From: Clostridium sp. 1001271st1 H5
GTDB lineage: Bacteria > Bacillota > Clostridia > Lachnospirales > Lachnospiraceae
Direction: 5' to 3'
DNA length: 64,000 nt
Assembly: GCF_005845215.1 (NCBI RefSeq)
Contig: NZ_SPHO01000026.1
Coordinates: 1-64,000, forward strand
Shown: positions 24,604-33,599 of the stretch, one piece after another
Numbering within the stretch: the first letter of the stretch is position 1
Layout: each line of letters opens with the position of its first letter
Made by a program: the position numbers and the translations under genes
The notes under the pieces: generated by a model
The model's database searches: none
Told to the model about the DNA's origin: nothing
Seen by the model: the letters and a program-made list of their open reading frames with translations, nothing else

Positions 24604-25482
24604 TTATTGGACAGGAATATAGATGTCAATCTGGCTGCCGGGATGGTGAAACCCAAGAAAGCGCTGGTCATACAGCTCAAAGTCATCCCTGGCGTCCAGC
24701 TTTTCCTGGGTGGTAAGGGACCAGGTGCCCCAGATATACTGGTAGGTCAGAGGCAGGCTTTTTAAGGAGCCTGTGTGGGTGAATACGGCATACTTTCCGC
24801 CGGGAATGGTCCGGTACACAAGGGGCGGAGGCAGGACGGACCTGGAGCTGACCTCCACGGACACCACCTCGGAAAACAGCAGCTCATGATTCATGGTGTA
24901 CAGGTTATTCCCCTCATCGCAGGACTGGCATATGCCAAAGCCCCGGCCGCCGGGAACCTGGCCGGGAATCTGGGGGATGAGCTCCAGAAAACGGGACCAG
25001 AGCTGTGGAATCTGGTTGTCCTTAAGCGTGGTGGTGCCTCTCAGACCAGCGGTGAGAACAGGGGGAATCTCCACAATCTGAGGGCGGACCGTCAAGGATT
25101 CCGTCAGGTGGGCCAGCAAATGCTGGTCTGCTTTGGGTTTCTGGCTGATGATGACATCCAGACGGTTTTTCCGGTAGCCGGCCGGGCTTGTATGGTAGAC
25201 TGCTTTGAATGCCCTGCTGAAGGCTTCGCTGGATTCAAAGCCATGGTCCAGCGCAATGTCAATGATGCGTCTCTCCGTGTACACCAGTTCCCTGGCGGCA
25301 TCGGACAGCCGGCGCTTTTTCACATAGCTGCCAACGCTCTCCCCAAGGACGGCGGAGAACTGGCGGTTTAAGTGATAATAGGAATATCCGGCCGCCCTGG
25401 CGGCATCCTCCACGGTGAAGGATGCGGTCAGATGGTCTTCTATGAATAGAATGGCTCTTTCGATTGCCGTATTGTAGTTCAT
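24604..25482 (-). CDS. AraC-family regulator with GyrI-like effector domain
   Basis: A 292-residue transcription factor. The N-terminal 100 residues are an AraC double helix-turn-helix (FTVEDAARAAGYSYYHLNRQ and IALDHGFESSEAFSRAFKA). Residues 130-292 form a GyrI/BmrR-type small-molecule binding domain (GKYAVFTHTGSLKSLPLTYQ, DFELYDQRFLG). This is the Rob/BltR-like arrangement. It overlaps the end of the C45 hydrolase by ATGA, so the two are translated together and it may control that gene in answer to its substrate. Confidence 0.9.
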   Translation of the reverse strand: MNYNTAIERAILFIEDHLTASFTVEDAARAAGYSYYHLNRQFSAVLGESVGSYVKKRRLSDAARELVYTERRIIDIALDHGFESSEAFSRAFKAVYHTSPAGYRKNRLDVIISQKPKADQHLLAHLTESLTVRPQIVEIPPVLTAGLRGTTTLKDNQIPQLWSRFLELIPQIPGQVPGGRGFGICQSCDEGNNLYTMNHELLFSEVVSVEVSSRSVLPPPLVYRTIPGGKYAVFTHTGSLKSLPLTYQYIWGTWSLTTQEKLDARDDFELYDQRFLGFHHPGSQIDIYIPVQ

Positions 25483-26600
25483 ATGAGGCTCCTGTAAGCA
25501 AAGATGGATGGGTCTGCTGTCCGGTCCTGTATTTGGATGTCAGCGGTTCCCTGGGGAAATGGACTGTCGAAGTTGAAATCCTGCCAGCCGTTTTCCTGGC
25601 GTCCTCCCCAGCACAGGGAAAGACTGCCCCTGACAGGGTCCATGACCATGCTCTTTGTGGTACCGAAAAATTGGCTGTAGTAGCTGCATGACAGGCCTTT
25701 TGGATAAGGGGTCAGAAGGAAATCCTTCAGCTGTCCGTCCGTGATGTCCTGCCCATGTTGTTTGAGGAAAGCGGTAATATTGTCATACCGGCGGATGGAG
25801 TGGACGAATGCCCTGGGTTCATGGGGAATCAGCTCATCCAGGACCGGATGGTTGGTGGCATAGAGGGCCTGTTCCCCGGAATTCCGGTCAATGGACTTCA
25901 CTGCCATGCGTCCGTCCAGGGTTTCCACCAGGGCGCAGCAGCCTTCCCTGTCCAGCAGAATCAGGTTCAGGTTATATGCCACCGGCATGTCCCTGAGCAT
26001 GGACAGGGCATCTTGGACATTGCGGCAGTTTTCAAGCAGGGTACGGACCACGGCCCAGAACTGCAGGCCGGCGGCTGCGGGCCTGCGCATCTCAGGCAGC
26101 GCTCCCACAGGAAAACCGCAGGAGCTCATGGTAACGGTCAGGCCCATCTCATTGATTCCGTCATCCCGGCCGATTCCCAGAACGCTGGTGCCTATATGCG
26201 TGTATTTTCCTGTGATGCAGGTTTTTATGACAGTAAAGTCCTCGGCCTCGTCATTGAATTCATAATTCCGGGCCGCCATGGGATGTCCGGAGGCTGTCAG
26301 GGAAGGCAGAAGGGCCAGGTGGCTGCAGCGCGGCGTAAGCCAGGTCATGCCGTAATAGAGAACCTGTTCCGGGGCGCAGCCCAGGGCATGGGCAAAACCA
26401 GCCAGCTCCCCGGTAAGTCCCGGGCACCAGCGCCGGAAACACTGGTCGGCCTCTTCAAGCTGTGCAGGGCCGAAGCCTGGGAAGCCGCCTGAAAGCTGTT
26501 TTTTCAGGCCGGGGATGGATGCCAGACAGCTGCCTAAGCGGCGGCCTGCCTCGTAGCTGCTTCCTGAGAGCTCTATGGCCTGTGTACGGATAAGTTTCAT
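25479..26600 (-). CDS. C45-family acyltransferase / hydrolase (Ntn fold)
   Basis: A 373-residue protein of the acyl-CoA:6-aminopenicillanate acyltransferase (C45) type. A helical N-terminal part of about 90 residues precedes the putative nucleophile Cys in LTPRCSHLALL. Ntn-fold blocks follow: AARNYEFND, GIGRDDGINEMGLTVTMSSC, LLDREGCCALVE and ATNHPV. Family members process themselves before the Cys and act on amide bonds in peptides, lipopeptides or beta-lactams. Choloylglycine-hydrolase-like activity is possible but not readable. It is first gene of the operon with the AraC regulator. Confidence 0.8.
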   Translation of the reverse strand: MKLIRTQAIELSGSSYEAGRRLGSCLASIPGLKKQLSGGFPGFGPAQLEEADQCFRRWCPGLTGELAGFAHALGCAPEQVLYYGMTWLTPRCSHLALLPSLTASGHPMAARNYEFNDEAEDFTVIKTCITGKYTHIGTSVLGIGRDDGINEMGLTVTMSSCGFPVGALPEMRRPAAAGLQFWAVVRTLLENCRNVQDALSMLRDMPVAYNLNLILLDREGCCALVETLDGRMAVKSIDRNSGEQALYATNHPVLDELIPHEPRAFVHSIRRYDNITAFLKQHGQDITDGQLKDFLLTPYPKGLSCSYYSQFFGTTKSMVMDPVRGSLSLCWGGRQENGWQDFNFDSPFPQGTADIQIQDRTADPSIFAYRSLI

Positions 26601-26902
26601 AGGGATACCTCCTCATGTTGTTATACCCCTATTTTAAGTGAAATAAAGGATTCATCATGATATTTCCTGCGGAATTTACGGGATGCACGGCCCGGCTGGT
26701 GTTTATGTGTCCAATATAGCATACATGCGGCAGAAACAAAAGGCATGGGAAGGGCGTTTACAGGTGAAAACTGCTGCAGGGGAAACAAAAATTAAGTATA
26801 ATATAGTTGTGATTGCAGGATGATAGAGATATAATGGCAGAAACTACAGTTTGCGCCGGACCGGCAGGAAATCTGCGGGAAGGGCCGGCAGAAAGGGGCG
26901 CT

Positions 26903-28750
26903 ATGAAGAAAAATCCCCAGGGAAAACGCTGGCACAGGCTGGATAATACAGGGAAGATATTTCCTATGATTGCCAATGAAAACCTGAGCAACGTATTCCG
27001 AATTTCCGTAACACTGAAAGAAGAGATAGACCCCGGACTATTGGGTCAGGCGCTGGAAGAGGTCCTGCCCTGGTTTGGCGGGTTTAAGGTAAAGCTTAAG
27101 AGAGGGTTTTTCTGGTATTACTTTGAGGAGAACAAACGCCAGCCCTTTGTTGAGCAGGAGAACAGCTGGCCCTGCCGTTATATTGACCCCAAGAGCAACC
27201 AGCTCTATTTGTTCCGCGTAAGCTATTATGGCGCCAGAATCAATCTGGAGGTATTCCATGCTGTGACCGACGGCATGGGGGCCGTGAATTTCCTGAGGGA
27301 GCTGACCGCAGGCTACCTGGAGCTCAAACGGGGAGGGCGGAGAACCGGGGAACGGCCGGGGGAAGGCGTGTCCACCCAGACAGAGGACAGCTATCTTAAG
27401 CATTACCGGAAAATGCGGACCAGGCGTTACAGCTCCTGCCCTGCGCTGCGCCTGACCGGGAGGTATATTCCCTTTGGAGGAGAGAGCGTGGTCCACGGTT
27501 CTGTGGATACAGGGGCACTGAAGGCCGTCAGCCGCAAAATGGGGGTCAGCATTACAAAGTACCTGACAGCCTGCCTGATTTGGTCTGTTTCCAGGGAATA
27601 CCGGGAGGAAGGCCGGGAGGGACGCCGCATCGGGGTAAACCTGCCTATCAACCTAAGGGCCTTTTTCGGCTCCAATACAGCTTCCAACTTTTTTGCGGTG
27701 ACTGCCATTGACCACGAACCCGGCCGCGGCAGGGATGAATTTGAGGAAATCCTTGCATCTGTGTGCAGTCAGATGGACGAGAAGATAGTAAAGGAAAAGC
27801 TGGAGGAAACCATTTCCTACAATGTTTCAAACGAGAAGAAGTGGTATGTCCGCATCCTTCCCCTGTTTGTCAAGTGGCTGGCCCTTGGATTTATTTTCCG
27901 CCGCAATGACAGAGCCCACACCATTACCTTATCCAATATCGGCCTCATATCCATGGACCGGGAATATGAGGATGATATTGAAGGGTTCAGGATGCTGATT
28001 GGCGTGTCAAAACGCCAGCCAGCCAAATGCGGTGTATGCTCCTTTGGAACCAGGACAGTCATCACCTTTACCAAGGTATTTCAGGATGCCAGGCTGGAGG
28101 AATGTTTTTTCGGACGCCTGAGGTCAGACGGCATTCCGGTGGAGCTGGAGAGCAACGGCGTCATCATGCCGGAGGCTGATAAGGGAAATTATCCGGTGAT
28201 TCAACACGATGAGAGTATATGGAAAAAATTGGTATTGGCCTGCTATGGGGTGCTGGCGGCAGTGGCGCTGTTTCTCGGGCTGGTGAATATCGCCACCTAT
28301 GACGGGCTGTGGTGGTCCGGGATTGCCATACCGGGCATTGCCTATGTGGGTCTGACCCTTCGGTATTCCATTCTGCGCCACGCTAATTTAGGTAAATCAC
28401 TGCTGATAGAAACCATAGGAATGCAGATTCTGCTTGTGATGATAGACCGGGTTCTGGGATTTGAGGGTTGGTCCGTGAACTACGCGGTGCCGGGAACCAT
28501 TCTGTTTGCCGATGTGGCTGTGGTGCTGCTCATTCTTGTGAACCGCCTGAACTGGCAGAGCTACTTTATGTACCAGATTGCCATTACGGTTTTCAGCTTT
28601 ATTCCGCTGATTTTATGGGCCGCAGGGCTGGTCACCCACCCTTCCATGGCAATCATAACCGTGATTCTGACCGTGGGAATCCTGGCCATGACTATTTTTC
28701 TGGGTGACAGGAGATTTAAAAATGAACTCATCAGACGGTTCCACCTGTGA
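26903..28750 (+). CDS. Condensation-fold acyltransferase with DUF6320-like membrane domain
   Basis: A protein of about 615 residues. The first 400 residues resemble alcohol acetyltransferase/condensation domains: RWHRLDNTGKIFPM, then FHAVTDGMGAVNFL (the HxxxDG catalytic motif), then RIGVNLPINLRAFFGSNTAS and ITLSNIG. The last 170 residues have a short Cys-free region and five or six membrane helices, as in DUF6320. The frame opens earlier (TTG 26813, ATG 26834), but AAAGGGG before ATG 26903 and family length favour the latter. It precedes an alpha/beta hydrolase by about 40 bases. It may acylate or polymerise a membrane-linked alcohol, but the substrate is not known. Confidence 0.7.
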   Translation: MKKNPQGKRWHRLDNTGKIFPMIANENLSNVFRISVTLKEEIDPGLLGQALEEVLPWFGGFKVKLKRGFFWYYFEENKRQPFVEQENSWPCRYIDPKSNQLYLFRVSYYGARINLEVFHAVTDGMGAVNFLRELTAGYLELKRGGRRTGERPGEGVSTQTEDSYLKHYRKMRTRRYSSCPALRLTGRYIPFGGESVVHGSVDTGALKAVSRKMGVSITKYLTACLIWSVSREYREEGREGRRIGVNLPINLRAFFGSNTASNFFAVTAIDHEPGRGRDEFEEILASVCSQMDEKIVKEKLEETISYNVSNEKKWYVRILPLFVKWLALGFIFRRNDRAHTITLSNIGLISMDREYEDDIEGFRMLIGVSKRQPAKCGVCSFGTRTVITFTKVFQDARLEECFFGRLRSDGIPVELESNGVIMPEADKGNYPVIQHDESIWKKLVLACYGVLAAVALFLGLVNIATYDGLWWSGIAIPGIAYVGLTLRYSILRHANLGKSLLIETIGMQILLVMIDRVLGFEGWSVNYAVPGTILFADVAVVLLILVNRLNWQSYFMYQIAITVFSFIPLILWAAGLVTHPSMAIITVILTVGILAMTIFLGDRRFKNELIRRFHL

Positions 28751-28792
28751 CAATGGAGGGACCCTGCATTTACAGAGAGGATACAGATAAGG

Positions 28793-29773
28793 ATGCGCAA
28801 TAAAAAAGTGAGTATACGGGGGGCGCTGGTGCGGGATATGATTCACGACATCATGGAAACGTCCCTGGGAAAACCCATCCAGACAGGGGAATTCAGGAAA
28901 AATCCCGTGGAACCGGCCTGGGTATGCCCATCTGGCTACGAGTATGAAATCATTGACAGGGAACCCTTTAAAATGGAATATCTGAAGCCGGAGGGAGTGG
29001 TTACCGGCAGGGTGGTGCTTCAGCTTCACGGAGGCGGATATATAGGACCCATGAAGAATATTTACCGTAAATTTTCCGTGCGGTACAGCCGTCTCAGCTA
29101 TGGAGGCGACGTGCTGACCGTGGACTACAGGGTGGCGCCGGAACACGCCTATCCCGCGGCCCTGGAGGATGTGATTCATGCCTATCAGTGGCTGATAAAG
29201 GAAAAGCATTACAGGCCGGGCCAGGTGGTGGTGGCCGGCGATTCGGCCGGAGGCGGCCTGGCCCTGGCCCTGTGCCTTTACCTCAGGGACCACGGACTGC
29301 CCCAGCCTGCCGGGCTGGTGCTCATGTCCCCATGGGCTGATTTGACCTGCGGCGGGGACAGCTATGAGTTTAATTTTGAAAATGACCCTCTTTTTGGCAA
29401 TTCACGGGAAAGTATGCTTTATAATTCAGCCTATATTGGCCAGGCCGACCCGAGGGAGCCCTATATGTCGCCGGTGTTCGGCGATTTCCGGGGACTGCCC
29501 CCCATGCTTCTTCAGGCAGGCAGTCATGAGATGCTCTTAAGCGATGCGCTGGAGGTAGCCCAAAATGCCCGCTTGGCCGGGGTGAAGCGCCGGATTTCTG
29601 TGTATGAGGGTATGTTCCATGTGTTCCAGATGAGTATGGACCTGGTGCCTGAGAGCCGGGAGGCCTGGGACGAGGTGGCGCGGTTCATGCAGATTGTATA
29701 CAAAATTGACAGGAGGCCTACGGGGCAGATTGTAAAGAAGGTAAAGAGAAGAAAACGGCAGGGAACGAATTAG
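28793..29773 (+). CDS. Alpha/beta hydrolase of the HSL type
   Basis: A 326-residue esterase-like protein. The oxyanion motif is LHGGGYIGP, the nucleophile elbow is AGDSAGGGLALAL, the acid is in LLQAGSHEMLLSDA and the His in MFHVFQM. No signal peptide, with a basic C-terminal tail (KKVKRRKRQ). It is the second gene of the operon with the condensation-fold acyltransferase. The pair could add and remove the same acyl group. Confidence 0.9.
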   Translation: MRNKKVSIRGALVRDMIHDIMETSLGKPIQTGEFRKNPVEPAWVCPSGYEYEIIDREPFKMEYLKPEGVVTGRVVLQLHGGGYIGPMKNIYRKFSVRYSRLSYGGDVLTVDYRVAPEHAYPAALEDVIHAYQWLIKEKHYRPGQVVVAGDSAGGGLALALCLYLRDHGLPQPAGLVLMSPWADLTCGGDSYEFNFENDPLFGNSRESMLYNSAYIGQADPREPYMSPVFGDFRGLPPMLLQAGSHEMLLSDALEVAQNARLAGVKRRISVYEGMFHVFQMSMDLVPESREAWDEVARFMQIVYKIDRRPTGQIVKKVKRRKRQGTN

Positions 29774-29826
29774 AGTGAGATAAACCGGCCATTATCCGTT
29801 CAAACAGATACAGATATATCCAGTTT

Positions 29827-29863
29827 GGCAGCACAGCCCTTGCGGGCGGGTGCTGCCTTTTTT
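29827..29863 (+). terminator. Terminator after the alpha/beta hydrolase
   Basis: GGCAGCA (29827-29833) and TGCTGCC (29851-29857) close a stem with an inner CCC/GGG pairing, followed by TTTTTT. Confidence 0.85.
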
Positions 29864-29872
29864 CCGGCTCCA

Positions 29873-29901
29873 GTCATATTTTTGGACACGTCTCATATAT
29901 T
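29873..29901 (+). promoter_or_regulatory. Sigma-E-type promoter of the spoIIIA operon
   Basis: GTCATATT (29873-29880) and CATATATT (29894-29901) are 13 bases apart. The mother-cell sigma-E consensus is about ATATT, 13-14 bases, CATACAnT, so there is one mismatch. It sits about 20 bases before spoIIIAA, as expected since this operon is sigma-E dependent in Bacillus. Confidence 0.65.
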
Positions 29902-29922
29902 GAGGTAAAAGGGGTGAAGAAT

Positions 29923-30996
29923 ATGGCTGGCAGGGAAGAAGTTCTTAAAATATTCCCAAAGGACCTGCGGACAATACTTGGACAGGTTACTGTGGATTTC
30001 GACAGGGTGCAGGAGATACGGATGAGGACCCAGAAACCGCTGCTGCTTATCTGCGGCGGCCGGGAATATGCAGTTAAAACAGATGGCAGTCTGGCGGTTG
30101 GGGTTCCCGACCCGCCGGTAAGGGATATACGGGGAAGCGGCCGCTGCCAGGAACAGGAGCGGTACTGGGCCAGGGCCGGAATCGTCACGGTCAGCCAGGC
30201 TCAGATGAAGGAAACCGTGGAATATATGTGCAGTTTTTCCCTCTATGCAGCGGAAGAGGAGCTGCGGCAGGGATTCATCACCATACAGGGCGGGCACCGG
30301 ATTGGCGTGGCCGGAAGGACCATGGCTCTCGGGCAGGATATACGGCTCATGAAATCCATATCTTTTATCAATATACGGGTGGCCCATCAGATTCAGGGCT
30401 GTGCCAACCCGGTGATGGAATATCTGTATTCGGATGACGGCCGGTTTCTGAATACATTGGTGATATCGCCGCCCAGGTGCGGCAAGACGACCCTGCTGCG
30501 GGACATCATCCGCCAGGTTTCAGACGGGCCCAGGACCCCGCGCACCGGCAGGAGAATACCGGGAGTGTCTGTGGGGGTGGTGGATGAACGCTCAGAATTA
30601 GGGGCCTGCTATCAGGGGGTGCCTCAGAATGATTTGGGTATGAGAACCGATGTGCTGGACTGCTGTCCCAAGAGCCAGGGCATGATGATGCTGGTAAGGT
30701 CCATGGCGCCCCAGGTTATAGCTGTGGATGAGATTGGAAGCAGGGAGGATGTGCAGGCCATCGAATATGTGAGGAACTGCGGCTGCGCCCTGGCTGCCAC
30801 TATCCATGGAAGCTCCCTGGAGGATATCAGGCAGAAACCGGCTGTGAGGGAGCTGATTGGACAGGGAGCCTTTGAACGGATGATTCTGCTGGACTGTCAG
30901 GGAACAGCGGGCCATGTGGCGGCTATATGGGATGGAAGAGGAAACGTCCTGTATGGGGATGGAAGGGGAAAGGAGTCGCAGAGTGGCAGTATTTAA
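29923..30996 (+). CDS. spoIIIAA: Stage III sporulation protein AA (ATPase)
   Basis: A 357-residue ATPase related to type II/IV secretion ATPases. It energises the SpoIIIA-SpoIIQ channel between mother cell and forespore. Walker A is PPRCGKTTLLRD, Walker B is QVIAVDEIG, and the family block VVDERSELGACYQG follows. The N-terminal 150 residues include QEIRMRTQKPLLL. A GTG at 29914 is in frame, but AGGGG is better placed for ATG 29923. It overlaps spoIIIAB by 14 bases. Confidence 0.95.
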   Translation: MAGREEVLKIFPKDLRTILGQVTVDFDRVQEIRMRTQKPLLLICGGREYAVKTDGSLAVGVPDPPVRDIRGSGRCQEQERYWARAGIVTVSQAQMKETVEYMCSFSLYAAEEELRQGFITIQGGHRIGVAGRTMALGQDIRLMKSISFINIRVAHQIQGCANPVMEYLYSDDGRFLNTLVISPPRCGKTTLLRDIIRQVSDGPRTPRTGRRIPGVSVGVVDERSELGACYQGVPQNDLGMRTDVLDCCPKSQGMMMLVRSMAPQVIAVDEIGSREDVQAIEYVRNCGCALAATIHGSSLEDIRQKPAVRELIGQGAFERMILLDCQGTAGHVAAIWDGRGNVLYGDGRGKESQSGSI

Positions 30997-31516
30997 ATGG
31001 ACAGGGGCAATTCTGGTGCTGTTTTCCGCCGGCGGACTGGGAATCTGGTCCGCCATGCAGTGGAAAGGGCGGCTGAGGATGCTGGAAACCCTCAGACAGA
31101 TGATATATTTCTTAAAAGGTGAGATTACATACAGCCGGGCGCCGCTGGCAGAAGCCCTGGAACGGGTGGGAAAACGGGAGCCGGGACCTCTGGGAAGCCT
31201 GTTTGAGGCTGCGGCAGAGGGAATCTGTATGCAGGAGGGAGAGTCCCTTCAGGAGATATGGAGGCGGGAGGTCATGGCCTTAAAGTCAGACACGGGCCGG
31301 ATTCCTCTGGAACAGGGGGATTTGGAACAGCTGGCGCACCTGGGGGAACATCTGGGTTATCTGGATGTGGACATGCAGGAACGTACCCTTAAGCTGTATC
31401 TGGAACAGCTGGATTTGACCATTGATTATCTCAGGCAGAACCAGAGGGAGAAATGCAGGCTTTACACAAGCCTGGGAATCATGGGAGGAATGTTTCTTGT
31501 GATTGTGATGTTCTGA
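30983..31516 (+). CDS. spoIIIAB: Stage III sporulation protein AB
   Basis: A 177-residue membrane protein with helices at both ends (MAVFKWTGAILVLFSAGGLG and a C-terminal LGIMGGMFLVIVMF) and a helical middle (MLETLRQMIYFLKGEITYSR), similar to GspF-type secretion platform proteins. A longer frame begins at 30914, but AAAGGAG is 7 bases before GTG 30983. It overlaps the spoIIIAA stop. Confidence 0.93.
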   Translation: MAVFKWTGAILVLFSAGGLGIWSAMQWKGRLRMLETLRQMIYFLKGEITYSRAPLAEALERVGKREPGPLGSLFEAAAEGICMQEGESLQEIWRREVMALKSDTGRIPLEQGDLEQLAHLGEHLGYLDVDMQERTLKLYLEQLDLTIDYLRQNQREKCRLYTSLGIMGGMFLVIVMF

Positions 31517-31610
31517 GATTTGCCGGGAACACATGCTGTATGATTGTGGTGTGCCGGGGATTAACAGGACAGATTTGTAAATATGGATTAAAAAGATTGA
31601 GGAGACAGCA

Positions 31611-31805
31611 ATGGGTGTAAATCTGATATTTCGCATAGCGGCAGTAGGAATCCTGGTATCTGTCATCTGCCAGGTATTAAAGCACAGCGGCCGGGATGAG
31701 CAGGCTTTCCTAACGAGCCTGGCCGGACTGGTGCTGGTATTATTCTGGATGATACCGTACATATACGACCTGTTTGAGACAATGAAGAATCTGTTTGCGC
31801 TGTAA
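31611..31805 (+). CDS. spoIIIAC: Stage III sporulation protein AC
   Basis: A 64-residue two-helix membrane protein of the spore-engulfment channel, exact family length. Helices at 4-22 and 36-54 flank the polar loop LKHSGRDEQAF. GAGGAG precedes the ATG. Confidence 0.95.
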   Translation: MGVNLIFRIAAVGILVSVICQVLKHSGRDEQAFLTSLAGLVLVLFWMIPYIYDLFETMKNLFAL

Positions 31806-31832
31806 GATGCGCCTTTTCAGGGAGGGAACCAT

Positions 31833-32219
31833 ATGACAATCATTACCATTGCGGCTGCCGGAATTGCCACGGTCCTGCTGGCAGTGCAGCTGAAGGGGCT
31901 AAAGGCGGAATACGCCGCATATATGGTCATGGCGGCAGGCGCCTTTATCTTCTTTTACGGCACGGGAAAGCTAAAGGACATACTGGAGGCCCTGGAACGG
32001 ATTCAGGGCTATATCAAGGTCAACAGCGTATATCTGGTAACGCTGCTTAAGATGGTGGGCATTACCTATGTGGCTGAGTTTGCATCCGGAATCTGCAAGG
32101 ACGCTGGCTACGGTTCTCTGGGAAACCAGATTGAAATATTCGGGAAGCTGTCCATCCTGGGTATCAGTATGCCCATCCTGCTGGCGCTTTTTGGGACATT
32201 GGAGACATTTTTGGGATGA
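31833..32219 (+). CDS. spoIIIAD: Stage III sporulation protein AD
   Basis: A 128-residue membrane protein with three to four helices. The block VTLLKMVGITYVAEFASGIC followed by KDAGYGSLGNQIEIFGKL is highly conserved in SpoIIIAD. It overlaps spoIIIAE by ATGA. Confidence 0.95.
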   Translation: MTIITIAAAGIATVLLAVQLKGLKAEYAAYMVMAAGAFIFFYGTGKLKDILEALERIQGYIKVNSVYLVTLLKMVGITYVAEFASGICKDAGYGSLGNQIEIFGKLSILGISMPILLALFGTLETFLG

Positions 32220-33487
32220 AGAGATGGAAAAAACGGGGGGTCAGAAGCGCTGCCCTATGTGTGCTGACGGTGCTGCTTGCCGGAGGATTCGGACTGGCGG
32301 GCAGCACTGCTTACGGCGCCCCGGCAGACGGGCAGCTAAGGGGGCAGGGTCAGGTCATAGCGCAGGCCGCGGGGCAGGGCCAGGAAACGGAGTCAGGGGC
32401 GGACCGGGCTCTGCAGGATATGGGGCTGCAGGATGAGATGGAGGGGCTGCAGCAGTTTCTGGATGATGTTATGGGACAGCAGGACGGGGGCATGGAAGGA
32501 CTCTCCTTCTGGGGACTGATGAAGGAGCTGATGAAAGGAAACCTGAAGGGGATTCTGGGGCAGACCGGAATGGGCCTTAAGAATGCACTGTTCTCACAGG
32601 TGGACAAGGGCGGCCAGATGCTGTTTCAGGTGGCGGCCATCGGCCTGATTGGGGCTGTGTTCACCAATGTTTCCTCTGTATTTAAGGGAGGACAGATTTC
32701 AGACACCGGCTTTTTTGTTACATACCTGCTTCTGTTTACATGTCTGGCCGCCAGTTTCTCCGCCAGCTTACAGGTGGCGGCCCGGGTGATGGAGCAGATA
32801 CTGGAATTCATGAAGCTGCTGATGCCGGCCTATTATATGGCCGTGGCATTTTCCGGGGGCAGCATGAGCGCACTGGCTTTGTATGAATGTATGCTGGGCG
32901 CGGTGACAGGGGTGCAATGGCTGTGCAGCACGGTCCTGCTCTCCATGGTCAGAATTTATGTGCTCATGGTGCTGGGCAGCCATGTGGCGAAGGAGGCGCT
33001 TCTGTCAAAGCTGACAGAGCTTTTGGAGCAGGCCGTGGTGTGGAGTCTCAGGACCCTGACCGGGCTGGTGGTGGGCTTCCATCTCATACAGGCCATGATA
33101 CTTCCCTATGCCGATGCAGCAGGCCAGGCGGGAATGAAACGTCTTATGGAAATGATTCCGGGGCTGGGCCAGGGGGCCGGCGCCATGGCTCAGATGGTCC
33201 TGGGGTCAGGGGTACTGATTAAGAATACCATGGGGGCGGCAGCCGTGGTTGTATTGGCTGTAATATCCGTTGTCCCGGTGATGAAACTGACGGTCCTCAT
33301 GATTATGTACCAGTGCGTGGCCGCCGTGATGCAGCCCGTGTGTGACAAACGGGTGGTGTCCTGCGTGTCAGGCGTGTCCAGAGGCCATAAGCTGCTGCTG
33401 CAGATTGTGCTGTACTCCATGTTTCTGTTCATGATAGCCATAGCCATTACATGTGCGTCCACCAATGTGAATTATTTTGCCTCATAG
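32216..33487 (+). CDS. spoIIIAE: Stage III sporulation protein AE
   Basis: A 423-residue multi-pass protein of the SpoIIIA channel. A signal peptide covers the first 30 residues; an acidic/Gln-rich extracellular stretch runs to about 120, then seven or so membrane helices (IGLIGAVFTNVSSVFKGGQI, MKLLMPAYYMAVAFSGGSMS). The N-terminal Gln/Gly stretch (RGQGQVIAQAAGQGQ) is longer than in Bacillus. Start coupled to spoIIIAD. Confidence 0.95.
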   Translation: MKRWKKRGVRSAALCVLTVLLAGGFGLAGSTAYGAPADGQLRGQGQVIAQAAGQGQETESGADRALQDMGLQDEMEGLQQFLDDVMGQQDGGMEGLSFWGLMKELMKGNLKGILGQTGMGLKNALFSQVDKGGQMLFQVAAIGLIGAVFTNVSSVFKGGQISDTGFFVTYLLLFTCLAASFSASLQVAARVMEQILEFMKLLMPAYYMAVAFSGGSMSALALYECMLGAVTGVQWLCSTVLLSMVRIYVLMVLGSHVAKEALLSKLTELLEQAVVWSLRTLTGLVVGFHLIQAMILPYADAAGQAGMKRLMEMIPGLGQGAGAMAQMVLGSGVLIKNTMGAAAVVVLAVISVVPVMKLTVLMIMYQCVAAVMQPVCDKRVVSCVSGVSRGHKLLLQIVLYSMFLFMIAIAITCASTNVNYFAS

Positions 33488-33599
33488 GAGAACGGACGAA
33501 GCCTGGCAGGGGAGCGGGACGGGGCTTAACCGGGGAGCGGACGGAGCCTGGAGGCGGATGATAAAATACCGGAATAGCGTTCTATAAAAGGAGATGCCG
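33488..33599 (+). repeat. G+C-rich gap with a short direct repeat in spoIIIA
   Basis: The only sizeable gap in the operon. The 15-base units ACGGACGAAGCCTGG (33492-33506) and GCGGACGGAGCCTGG (33537-33551) differ at two positions. No gene or clear promoter seen; an AAAGGAG for spoIIIAF ends the gap. Confidence 0.5.
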
